From positions 70,796 to 103,613 of the forward strand of contig VHZZ01001817.1 of assembly GCA_009801015.1 (NCBI GenBank): a stretch of DNA of 32,818 nucleotides, written 5' to 3'. The first letter of the stretch is position 1; each line of letters begins with the position of its first letter. The position numbers and the translations under genes are program-made. Positions 10,117 through 20,335 of this stretch are shown here, one piece after another. This DNA comes from Silene noctiflora (Eukaryota; Streptophyta; Magnoliopsida; Caryophyllales; Caryophyllaceae). The notes below the pieces were generated by a model, which worked only from the letters and a program-made list of their open reading frames with translations, did not search any database and was not told the DNA's origin.

Positions 10117-13062
10117 TCATCGTCTATATAAGTACCTTGAAAGGGGAAATTTCAGGCTCCTTGCAACCTGCAAGTAGGTGTGTGAAAATAAATAGTGAGA
10201 GGTCAAAATACACCAAGTGCAGTGGAAAAGCAAAAAAAAAAAACTGCCGATGTGCTCTCAGCCTAGTTACAGATATTGAAGTTCTATGTACAATAGATCG
10301 CATGTAGTAGCCCTTTCCTATTAGAGGCGTTGTGCCTGCCTCTAACACAAACAACATTACCCCAGTGCCATACCCATGTTTTTGACACAAAAAAGGTTGA
10401 GAATTTCATCGGTTGGCTGCTACTTGACAATGAACAGAAGCAGAGTCAAGTTAAATGAGTCATTTTGCTCTATACTACCATAATCCACCACCATAGAATT
10501 ATTAGAATGTGCTTTCGGGTTCATCAGAAAAAAAATGGAATAAGAAAACTCAATTCCAACAAGCTTGAAATCACCTTCAGAGCCAAGTCTTCGGAAATTG
10601 TAGATTTGTAACGAGTTGAGCCTTCTAAAGGGCAACTCCCTCCCTTGGTTATAAAATTGGCACTACAAAGACTGGACACTTGCAAAAGAACATTAGGTGT
10701 CAGGTCACTCTGATCTGCTTCTTTTACAGGCAGATCACCATCTTGTACCTCATCGTCAACAGAAATGTCTGCAAAAGATGTAAGGCACTGGAAGATGGCC
10801 AACAATCTTTCTAAGGGGAACGTTCCAGGACCCTTCATGAGTAATTCTTGCTCCTCTTGCTCCCTCTTCTCCAATGATTTATCACAACTCCTAAACAACA
10901 ACAAATACAGCTGATCTAAGCAAAGTACCAATGCAGGATGAATTTTGCAGAGTCCAGGGAGACTAAATAGCCATTTATTAACAAAAGTTAGGTTGACATT
11001 TTGATTTCAGGGATAATTTAATTGGGGTTGTCACATAATAAAACTAGGCATAAATCAGCCTATTTAACCCTATAAAATACTGATAAAATCTCGAAACATT
11101 AATGTATAGAGTAATTTTGAACCTAAATAACTAGATAGGCGATACTCTAGAGTCTAGATATACAAATTATGCAGTACAAATATGTACAATTATTGACTCG
11201 ACAGCTCTAGATGTACACATCATTTAGTGAAAATGTTTGGTAGGGGAATCAAGAGGAGACAGCCTCTTCTTGACACTAAAAAGCAGCATGAATTCTACCT
11301 CTTTCAGCAAGTCAACAAAGTGAAGATCAGCAATGCAGACAACCAAGCCTATTTCAATTTTGAATACAAGCATGTTCAAAACTAGCACTCTGTCGTACCA
11401 AAGACTATTTCAGTCACATTAATGTGTACGGTACCAACTGCCAGAAACTAATATAAAGTGTGATTAACAGGAAACAAGTCATCATGCAACAAGTCAGTAA
11501 CTACCATCATGAAATCCAAGAAACTTACTTTCTCTTCCTCTTACGGTTATCAAGACCTCCAGTAGAATCAAACAGCGAGGCATCAAGTGTAGCAGGATTT
11601 CTTGAGGCAAGAAAAGCTGAAATAAGAAGATACTTTGCAGAAGTAGACATATTAAATTCCAGTTCTTCAAAATGAGCTCCCAATTTCTTAGAAATGGTTC
11701 TCCCCTTGGCTTTGTCAGCTTTTTTTTCATCATCAAAGGACGAAACTCTAAATACTTCATTGAGAAAAGGACCAATATGTGGCTCAAGATGGCTATACAA
11801 TCTCCTCTTTGAGTCTTCCCGTTTCTGTTTAGTATCCCAGCTAAAGCTTGAACCTTGTTCATTCAATGGTTGACTATATTTCTCATATAGGGGACGGAAG
11901 GAGATAGATAATTCATCAACTCGTCTAGTCACTTTGAGAAAGATCTTCAGTACAATACTGCATACAGGAAACAGAAGCACAAATCATTGCAGCCAGGCGC
12001 CAGATATTAAATTTAGCATAATGTTAAAACACAAAAACTTATATACATAGTGTCACATGTGTGACCAACTCATTAAACCTATAAAGTAAATGAGGAATAA
12101 AGGACTGGGTTAGCATCACATATTTACATGAGATACTGTCGTATAAAAGACTCGTTCTTATTGTCACTTGCTCGCACTTAAATAAAAAAGTAAAACATTA
12201 AGAACAATTTGAGACCAATAAGAAATCCTTACTCGAGAAAATAGGAATACAGTTCCCTGTTCTCTTCTTTCTGCAGGAAGATTTCACGAAGATCTCTCTC
12301 TGTATATCCCGGAAAATATAAAGGTATAGGCTCAATATAACCAGAACCTAAGTAGTAAGTATCAGGGGAGGCTTTACTGATGAAGATAATACTAACTTCA
12401 GGCAACCCCAGAGTGCGGTAGAGACCAAAAAGAAAAGGCAAAATGGTTGAACTTTTATCCCACTCTCGAATGAGCTCCATGTTATCGATAATCAAGTATA
12501 TTATTTTGCCACGATCATGTTCTGAACCCAACTTCTTCGAACTCAATTTTGCAGATTTCCCTTTCAGAATGTCCAACACATTCAACAACCCCTCTCGAAG
12601 GTAATTGGCAAAATCAGAGGGTTTATCACATTTCTTAGAGCTCGAGTAAGAATTCTCTTCATCCCTCTTATGAAGCGCCAACTGATTCAATATCGACTCA
12701 AACAATATCCTAGGACTGTAACACGTACGACAGCTTGAGTAAACGAAGGGTCGCTTAAGATACCTAAAAATCTCAAGTACAATGCTGGTCTTCCCCATTG
12801 AAGCGCCGCCATATATAAATAAAGGAAGCATAGGGGAATTCAACGGACCCAAGTGAGCTAGAAGATCGGAAATCTGAGTATTTCGACCAGGAAATCGAGA
12901 AATAAGCTCATCCAAGCTTAAAGGCTTATCATCAACACCATATATAAGGTCATTTATTGTTGCTACATGAGAAATATTCTTCCTTGGTACTTCCAAATTA
13001 CTATTTGATGCTAAAAACCTCGTTGTTCTTCGCGTTAACCCTAGATTTTCTTCTTCACCCAT
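10117..13062 (-). CDS. ORC5: Origin recognition complex subunit 5
   Basis: Exons on the minus strand are 13062-12233, 11957-11529, 10890-10575 and 10167-10117, joined in open frame to 541 aa; Arabidopsis ORC5 is of similar length. The start is the ATG at 13062 (MGEEEN...); the frame extends upstream only through a TTG. The AAA+ core shows Walker A GGASMGKTS (85-93) and a Walker B-like YLIIDN (189-194). Hallmark plant ORC5 blocks are LGPLNSPMLP, RPFVYSSCRTCY and CDKPSDF. Exon 2 carries VTRRVDEL and NPATLDASLFDSTGG and ends in a basic NRKRKRK, a likely nuclear signal. The 51-bp last exon encodes VARSLKFPLSRYLYRR. ORC5 is part of the six-subunit ATPase complex that marks replication origins and loads the MCM helicase. 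Confidence 0.95.
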
Positions 13063-13073
13063 AATATACAATC

Positions 13074-13519
13074 AATCAAAAACCCTAATTCGCCACTATA
13101 ATACCCAGTTCCTAAATTGTGCCAAAAACAAGAAAAATGTTCAAAGATTGCAACTTAATACAATAACAAACTCTCTTACATAATCAAACAAAAACCTCAA
13201 TTCACCACTCAAATACCCAGTTCCTTAATTGGGCCAAAAACCATAAGAATTGCTCAAAGACTGCCACTTTATGCAAGAATATCAAGTCTTATATAATCAA
13301 ACATAAACCCTAATTCATCAGTAAATTACCCAGTTCCTTAATTGTGCTAAAAACCATAAAAAATGCTCAAAGATTGCAACTTTATACAAGATTATAAAAT
13401 CTCATATAATCAAACATAAACCCTAATTCACCAGTAAAATACCCAGTTCCTAAATAGTGCTAAAAATCAAGTAAAATACTCAAAGATTGCAACTTTATAC
13501 AAGATAATCAAACTATATT
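13074..13519. repeat. Four-copy ~113-bp tandem repeat in the ORC5 leader/promoter
   Basis: Copies begin at 13074, 13182, 13295 and 13408 with the phrase AATCAAACATAAACCCTAAT or a variant. Each continues with ACCCAGTTCCTTAATTGTGC and CTCAAAGATTGCAACTTTAT. Unit lengths are 108, 113, 113 and about 112 bp, with perhaps 80-90% identity by eye. The array ends 12 bp before the ORC5 ATG, so it occupies the leader or proximal promoter. Copies 1, 3 and 4 keep an AAACCCTAA-type telo-box; copy 2 has a changed version. Confidence 0.85.
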
Positions 13520-13663
13520 GAATATAATAAGGATACAGTGATTACAGCATTGAATAAACATGATAAATTAGAAGGAAAGCTTATTGATTGAAGATAATAA
13601 GCCTTCACTACCGCTAAAAGGGGGAAATTAGTATGAAAAGAGAGTGCAAAATTGGGGGATAAA

Positions 13664-13672
13664 TTAGGGTTT
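13664..13672. promoter_or_regulatory. Telo-box upstream of ORC5
   Basis: TTAGGGTTT on the plus strand reads AAACCCTAA on the ORC5 strand. Telo-boxes are common near the start sites of plant genes active in dividing cells. Further telo-boxes lie in the tandem repeat, in the opposite orientation. Confidence 0.5.
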
Positions 13673-13842
13673 TACAAGAATACCTTGATAATTACCGTAT
13701 CTATAGAGAGATGTAATTGTAGCGAGAAAAGGGTAAATTAATTTACCGTCGGCGATATATGGTGAGTATGAAGAGAGTTAAAGAGAGAATTTGCGGTTAA
13801 TTCATTATATTGTGAGGTTTATTAAATTTTTAGTACTTCAGT

Positions 13843-13856
13843 TTTTGGCGCCAAAA
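13843..13856. promoter_or_regulatory. Palindromic E2F-type site upstream of ORC5
   Basis: TTTTGGCGCCAAAA is a perfect 14-bp palindrome containing TTTGGCGC on both strands, an exact match to the E2F consensus TTTSSCGC. It lies about 780 bp before the ORC5 ATG and, if the leader spans the tandem repeat, close to the transcription start. E2F control of ORC genes at G1/S is established in Arabidopsis, so this is likely the main cell-cycle element of the gene. Confidence 0.75.
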
Positions 13857-14194
13857 TTAATAGAAGACAATGCAAGGTGAATGAAGTATTTTTTTTTTGG
13901 GTTGACGAGTCCAGTTTGCATTAGCTATACCATCGGGTATATGTGATAACTTACAAATCACGTAAACTAGAAAAGTAAAGTTTAACATGTGATTTTCTCG
14001 TTTTTAGATGTGTAAATGGAAGTATGCAGATTTATTTCATTATTTGTTTTTAATTTATATTTAAACATTTATTAATTAATTTTGTCTCTTAAAAAGCGGT
14101 TTGACACTAATATTGCGTAAAAATTGTTCTCATCAATATATAAATAACGTAGCTATAAAAGGGTATTTTGTCAAAATAATATTATAGTAGATCT

Positions 14195-14400
14195 CACTAG
14201 TTTAGTTGGTCAGTCGTTAGAGATGGTATTCTTAGGGGTTCAAACGTCGTCAATAGAGCATGGGTGGATGTACATCTTGCCATGTTTTTGGCACTCGATG
14301 ACTCATAACTTGAAGTCATTATAATATCACATTTTATGGTGTATTGAATGGAGTTTAATTTAACTGAATAATAGGGCTCATTCAGACACGAATAAAATCT
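14195..14400 (+). mobile_element. Possible tRNA-derived SINE
   Basis: TAGTTTAGTTGG (14198-14209) fits the RNA polymerase III A box, and GGTTCAAAC (14237-14245) fits the B box; their spacing of about 30 bp is that of tRNA-headed SINEs. The following 150 bp has no recognisable body, and I see no clear A-tail or target duplication, so the right border is a guess. A chance match is possible. Confidence 0.35.
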
Positions 14401-15194
14401 CAAGTAACAAGAATTGTATCAAGTTAAACCCTAACTTCATGCGAAAAACAACATTTGTGAAAGATGTGATTATGGGATCAACTTCATCACACATAATTAA
14501 GTGACTAATAACTTTCTAGCAGAAGCTTAAACTAACCACCCACCCTTGTACTTGCACCAAGTTCTACAAGTACACTCTCCTACTTCCGAAATAAAGCGAG
14601 CTTCATACCGTTCCCAGCTCTCTATAAGTAGGTCGAACAAAGGGAATCATAACCATAGTTGAAAGAATCATTACAGTATAAAGCTGTTTGCAGCTCCTGT
14701 CATAAGAAAACTGTATCGTCTGAGTTGTCATACTCCGGCAAAAATCTGGCTACCAAAGGTCTCATGTCAATAATCACATGAATTCTCGTCATCATCTTAG
14801 CGCTCAGCTGAAGTAGGGGTGCCCGATTCCCATCAAAAATTACATCTTAACCCAGTTTTCCTGACAACTAAATGCTTAACTTGAAGAAAAGTAACTCCAA
14901 ATTAGTGAAATTATTTATGTCCGCCATATGCAAGCAGCAATGTGGACAAAATATACAGAAACCAAACAAAAAATGCGATCATACAAGGCACCGTATACGT
15001 TAATGCTGCCACGTAAATTTTTAAACCGGCAAAATATGATTTTCAATGCTGAGAAGCACATCACCTAGCCCAGATCAATTCCCTGTATTAGCATCACACA
15101 GCAGTGTGCAGGCGTAAGTAAATGCAGAACTATAGCTGCTTTCATATTCCGATGATGGACAATTTTGATGCAGTTAGAATGCTCTCATGTAGGC

Positions 15195-15333
15195 TACAAG
15201 ATTTCCCAGATAAGCTACATCACTACACATCAAAGTTGGACAGCATTTACATTATCTGATGCATACTTGACTCGATTCCGTCTTTTTTTTTACAACTGTG
15301 GGTACAAAATTTCCCAGATAAGCTACATCACTA
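15195..15333. repeat. 31-bp direct repeat flanking 77 bp of filler
   Basis: The 31-mer at 15195-15225 (core TTTCCCAGATAAGCTACATC) recurs at 15303-15333 with one mismatch. The 77 bp between the copies is unrelated to the flanks. The identity points to a recent local duplication; see the similar pairs at 27693-27809 and 28952-29779. Confidence 0.8.
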
Positions 15334-15756
15334 TAGCAGGCAGGGGAATGCTATACGAAAAATAAAGCATTTCTCAAGGGAGAATAAAGAATCCTAGTTT
15401 TTCCCATATTCAGAAGGTCGATAGCCCGTCATTTAACCTGTACTTCCATCGTGAATGAGGCGGTCCCACTGACAGCACTCAACATATGTTTATTGACCTC
15501 TCTACAGTAAAATAAATAAATAAAAAGGCCCCTTTTAGATTGTGCTGTGTACTAGTGCTGCGCTCATACATGCTAATAGCTAAGACACAATGATAATGAC
15601 AACGAAACAAGAACACAGCAAGGAAAGAAGAAAAATTATAACATTTCTAATTCATTACTAAGAAAAACAATAACATTTCTAATTTGTTACTCTGTTATAT
15701 ATGATGACATTTCCACAAAAGAAATTAGTGAATAAACTAGAAGTTAGGATTTGCAC

Positions 15757-17880
15757 CTAAAGTTCATCTTTATTATCTTTCTCTCTACGCAGCGTCTCAA
15801 TGACCTCCTCTAGGGGAGGATCTCCTGGTCTGCGGTAAGCATTGTTCCCTATTTTGACTTCATATGCGTCTTTCTGCTCCAATATGAATTCCTTCACCTG
15901 GAAAAACAAGCAAAATTCTTAACCCCGCTTATACAAGGATATGCTAATTCTATTCATTTCCAATTAATTCCATCACATTGGCATAGGACCTCAATTTATA
16001 CAAAAGCATTATTCCGGTGCCCTAAAAGCTCATTCCATGGAGAGGTAGGGGTTGAAAATATACAGTCCTACCCTTTTGTGTTGATAACAAAGAGACTATT
16101 TTTAGATGACTCTTGACTATTAATAAAAAATGTGTCATGAAATACATGAACCAGTTGCTATTATTCAATAGGAGAAACACAAACATTTTAGCGAGTCATT
16201 CTGCTTTATTCTATCATATTCCAAAACCAACCAATAGCGAGTGTTTACGCCCAAAAGAAACTGAAATCATAAGGTTCTACATTACCAAAAGCAATATACC
16301 TAGCACATCTAAGACATAAGAATGAAACAACACATCTTTAGATCCAAGTGAGCAAATTCCTTGATAAAATGATCAAATCTGAATTATGAAACGTGATTTC
16401 GGAAACAATTTAAATATCATACCTCATCAATGTCCTGTCCTGCCTCCATTGTGAACATAACGGTACTGAGATCCACCCCCATGAACTTCACCTCTAAACC
16501 TCCCGTTTTCAAAACTTTGGTCCATTTCATTGCCGTCTCAGAAACTTCATCCTGAGTAAGTCAATTCCACAAATGTTGAGCTTTAGTACAAGCTAATACA
16601 TCCATCAACTGATAAAATGAAATATTGGTACGAGTATAACATAATAGCAGAAATAGATGCAATTGTATTCTTTTTTTTTTACACCTTTTACAAAAACAAA
16701 CACCAACTGAAGACGAAGAATCTGTACATGTTCAATGTCAGATACAGGGCGGGATCAGTGCATCATTCATTTAAAGTCAATTAACAGCTAACATGTTCTC
16801 ATTCTTTGAGATTTGAATCATACACTATACTCGAAACCTAAATTGTGCTCCTACATCACCAAATTAATCATCTTTGCCCAAGTTGACTACTTCACCAATG
16901 GTTTTGCAGATGACAACAACATCACACCCTCAATGTCGCCGACACAAATCACTATGTCCAGACAAGGGGGTCGGATATAAGCAGAATTGCATGCCAACCA
17001 AGAAAAGACTACGGAATACCACTTTTATAACAAAGATATGATCTTTCTCATCAAAAAACTCACACTAACAATTCCATTAATCCAAACCAACCATTATCAA
17101 CCCTTGAAAAACATACAACTTCTGACTAAATATATGATATATGCTCGAAATCACAGACTGGCATCTCAACCTGTTGGGAAATTACAACCTATACCAAATT
17201 AGGTTATGTCTGCAAAAAGACCGCCTCACAATAAAGTCATACAACATGTACTAATGATATAAAATGGTGCACTTACTAAAATGCTCCCGGTCGATAAAAT
17301 GGCTACGATCATCATGAAAATAAGTACCAAACTAAAGAGTTATTTGAGCAACAATCACCCCAACACAAAAAGGCATCGGAATAACTTAATGAGAAACCGA
17401 CTCTCACAAGTATAAACATATTAACTTTGTCATCAAATAGTAGTACATCATACACAATGCCATTGATCCAAATTAACCAATAATAAAACATAACAAACAT
17501 AATTCACAAATTGTATATATGAAACCATAATAATATGATTAAAACCCAATAAAAGTTAAGATTACCTGGGTTCTTTGAACACCTAATCTAAGCTTAACGA
17601 ACCCGAAACCGGGTCCGGTTTGAAACTTAGACATCTCAGCTTGGATCTGGGCCGGGTCCATAGAGTCTAAATCAGATGGGTTAAAATCGGGTTGAGGTGA
17701 TGGGCTTGGTTTCTTCTTGCCCCAATTAATCCAATCATCGTCTTCTTCGTCGTCAACGACGTCGTCGAGGTCGTCTGTGATATGGATTTTGCCGGCATTG
17801 CTGAATTGAACGGTGGTTTGGTGGATGAGTAGTAGTAGAATTAGGAGTAGTGAGAGTGGTAGATGGGTTTGGTTCATCAT
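15757..17880 (-). CDS. MESD-like ER-lumen protein with KDEL
   Basis: Exons on the minus strand are 17880-17566, 16551-16423 and 15897-15757; all introns are phase 0, giving 194 aa. MMNQTHLPLSLLLILLLL is a typical signal peptide, probably cut near QFSNA/GK. Next come an acidic stretch (DDLDDVVDDEEDDDW), a proline-rich linker, and a compact alpha/beta domain starting GFVKLRLGVQRTQ. The protein ends KDNKDEL, a retrieval signal for ER residents. The order acidic N-terminus, FVxxR...TAMKWTKVLKTG...STVMFTMEAG...VKEFILEQ, then NNAYRRPGDPP matches the layout of animal MESD, the chaperone of LDL-receptor-family beta-propellers. Plants lack LRP5/6, so the client is unknown. An in-frame ATG at 17931 would add 17 residues before the signal peptide; I prefer 17880. 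Confidence 0.85.
16733..17030. repeat. Intron 1 segment of the MESD-like gene, duplicated upstream
   Basis: This part of intron 1 shares ordered blocks with 18357-18600: TTCAATGTCA, GCATCATTCATT, ACAGCTAACATG, GAATCATACACTAT, CAAATTA.TCATCT, AGACAAGG..GTCGGATATA.GCAG and TGCCA.CCAA. Orientation is the same and several small indels separate the copies, so the duplication is old. Confidence 0.7.
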
Positions 17881-17939
17881 GCTTCTATTGCCTTCGGTGA
17901 CTTGTGAAATTTGCTCACCATTAAAACCCAATGACCTGC

Positions 17940-18270
17940 TAAAATTGAACCGACTCGAATAACCTGACCTGAACCCGACTTGCCACCCGAATTTAAGACC
18001 CGAACTTGACCGAATCCGAATTGTTGAACGATTATAACCCGATCTGAATGTATTGTTGCAAACCGATTATTATCCACAATAATAGTCAACCCGAAAATGA
18101 CCTGACTCAAACCCGGCCCGTTTAGCAGATCTAATTTCAGCTCATTTCAGTTCAGTTCAGTTCAGTTCATTTCATCACAAATTAACTCCTATTTTAGTTC
18201 GAGTCAATTCAGTTCAGCTCTATTAAATTCTGTTCAACTTTATTAAATTCATTTCAGTTAAACTTTTTTT
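17940..18270. repeat. Low-complexity ACCCGAA and TTCAG tracts before the MESD-like gene
   Basis: From 17940 to about 18125 the sequence is built from degenerate ACCCGAA, ACCTGACC and AACCCGAC words. From 18126 to 18270 it changes to TTCAGTTCAGTTCAG and its variants. The tract begins only 60 bp before the start codon, so leader and core promoter must lie in or next to it. Open frames through it (17877-18110, minus) are composition artefacts. Confidence 0.7.
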
Positions 18271-18610
18271 TATTCAATGTCAGATATTTGGCAGAATCAG
18301 GCGTCATTCAGTTCAATTCACCCTCTTATAATCGGTTAAATTAATATAATATCGTTTATTCAATGTCAAATATTTGGCAAAATGAGGGCATCATTCATTA
18401 CAGCTAACATGGTCTCGTTCTTTGAATCATACACTATCTAAATTGTACATCATCAAATTAGTCATCTCAGAAGCAAATCTCTACGTCAAGACAAGGAGTC
18501 GGATATATGCAGCTTTACCTTTCAGCAAACATGGAACCGAGAATTACATGCCAGCCAAAACAAATGTACCCACTTTGATAAACCAAAGATACGATGATTA
18601 GGAACTTGAA
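18270..18610. repeat. Upstream copy of the MESD-like intron 1 repeat
   Basis: 18357-18600 is the diverged partner of 16733-17030. Its first 40 bp (TTATTCAATGTCA.ATATTTG) are also repeated just before it at 18270-18310, so this copy has a short internal duplication of its own. Neither exon 1 nor exon 2 of the gene was copied along with it. Confidence 0.65.
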
Positions 18611-18787
18611 TTCAAACAGACATTTAACTAGAACACGTTAGCAAACACTTGGTCGGACAATGCCAGTAATATCCGATTTAAACATAAACATGGTGTAAAA
18701 GCACAAGTTTAGATATTTTGATTACAATCAAGTCTTTGAAAGGAGGATTAGGACCCAGAACACCATAGTAAACAACTTGGAGAAAGT

Positions 18788-19027
18788 AAGCACGCTAAAA
18801 GTACCCTCAGCGCTAAAATCATTAACCAAGCAAAGAACACCATTTACGCAACCCGCCACAATAAAACAAACACCAATGTAATTATGGAAAGGGACAAGCA
18901 ATCCGTCAGTTTGGAAACCGGAAAATGTGTGATCGTCGGGTTCAAAATGATACATTTCTTGATTGTCGTGGGTGAAATAACGAAGTAACAACTGAGATAT
19001 GGCACGGTGGGAAAAGTAGGTAGCTGA
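18788..19027 (-). pseudogene. F-box protein fragment (F-box-associated type)
   Basis: An 80-codon minus-strand frame reads ATYFSHRAISQLLLRYFTHD, continues with EMYHFEPDDHTFSGFQ, and reaches VAGCVNGVLCLVNDF and AEGTFSVL. This resembles the linker and start of the F-box-associated domain in CPR1/CPR30-like proteins (HL..SIS..LLLRYF; ivGScNGLlCL; then WNPSIR). The F-box itself is absent upstream, where a TAG closes the frame, and after FSVL the expected WNPSIR is replaced by unrelated codons. It is a broken remnant, not a working gene. Confidence 0.65.
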
Positions 19028-19030
19028 CTA

Positions 19031-20335
19031 TATATCCGTCTCATTAAAACCGTCAAATATATGCCACTTATAGTGATAAAGACAATTCTTTTGCTAATAT
19101 CTATGAAGGTGGTAATTATTTGACCCGTCTTAAGCTTAAACAGGATTATGTCCGTGACAATATTTTTGGGGTGCTGATATCTCCTTGGGGGAATTCAACT
19201 GAGTGTTGCTTTTTATCACACGATTTTTATTAACAGTGCCCAAATTATGTTAATAAATCAATATATTAGCATTACCTGAAAATTTAAAACATTAATAAAT
19301 CATGTCTAAAACATAATAAAGTAATAAACATTTCAAACTCATTATTCAAAAATAGTGCTAATCAAATAAATCAATATCTCAATTCTTCTTATGTGCTGCC
19401 AAAAAAAGAAAAATTCTTCTTATGGAAATTAGCTTAGTGACTAGATGAGATTTTCACTCGGGATATACTAAAGTACCGAAGTACCAAACTAGATAAGGCA
19501 GCGTCACAATAATGACAATTCGTGTAAGCATCAATCTTGGCTAACTCACTAGGCTACTCAACTGTAGTAGAACGGCGTCTTACATAGACGTTCAATTCTA
19601 AACGAAGCTATGTCTATATTCTACCTTATTAATATCTAACAACTATCTATATTTTATATAAATACATCGGTCATATGGTCATACCCAAAGCTCACAGTTA
19701 TATACAAAACTAGTCTTTCTTTCGCTATCTTTGTTTATACTAGATTCAATATATAAGAATCTTGAATTTGATCCTTGGAGGCTTAGACATAAGAATACAA
19801 AGGATCATTGTTCTAAAATACTTTACTGCATACGTTTGTTTACCAGGAAACGCCGATGTGAGGTGATTAGAAGGACAGCAAAGTAAGGTCTGATAAATTA
19901 CAGGATAAATGACAATTTCCCAAAATTGCAATTATACATGTAGAAGAAGTTTCACAACAGTTTGGCCAGATAAACGCAATGTACTGCACTTTAACTCAAA
20001 GCTATTACATCCACGGCCAAGATAAACTTAAACATTGGCATCTCGCTAATACGGTCCAAGGATGTCACCATTTTGCCACACCAAACCCGCAAACGTGAGG
20101 TCCGCTACACTTCAATGCCAAAGCAAACTACACAAGGGACATTTTGACCCTTGAACCGCGCCGAAAGTAATTAATTTTCGAAATCCCCATTTTCAAGCAA
20201 CCTCAAAGATCCTTCCAGTCACCAAATTGTCGCATAAGCCCTCATCTCCCGCAAGCTTATTCTATATCCCATCAATTTCATGTAAAAGTGAGTGGCTGTA
20301 TATATCTCTAAACCTATTCAAGATTTGACCAAGGG
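19031..20335. other. Spacer downstream of MTB, no gene seen
   Basis: The stretch from about 20336 down to 20000 probably holds the MTB 3' untranslated region. The rest is AT-rich with no protein-like frame, RNA gene or bounded repeat that I could recognise. A GACGGT-type scrap lies near 19120-19150. Confidence 0.5.

Larger units (their letters stand above)
13870..15756. other. Spacer between ORC5 promoter and MESD-like 3' end
   Basis: No protein-like frame was found. Apart from the SINE-like piece and the repeat pair at 15195-15333, the stretch is ordinary AT-rich intergenic sequence. The last few hundred bases should include the 3' untranslated region of the minus-strand MESD-like gene. Confidence 0.5.

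Noticed and set aside
13063-13071. Upstream extension of ORC5 to a start at 13071
   Set aside because: The codon there is TTG, and the family-like N-terminus begins at the ATG at 13062.
13074-13519. CRISPR-like array
   Set aside because: The units are long and contiguous with no unique spacers, and this is a plant nuclear locus.
17881-17931. Alternative start of the MESD-like protein at the ATG at 17931
   Set aside because: It would place 17 polar residues before a clean signal peptide; kept only as an alternative.
18270-18610. Second complete copy of the MESD-like gene
   Set aside because: Only intron-like sequence is shared; no exon 1, 2 or 3 counterpart is present nearby.
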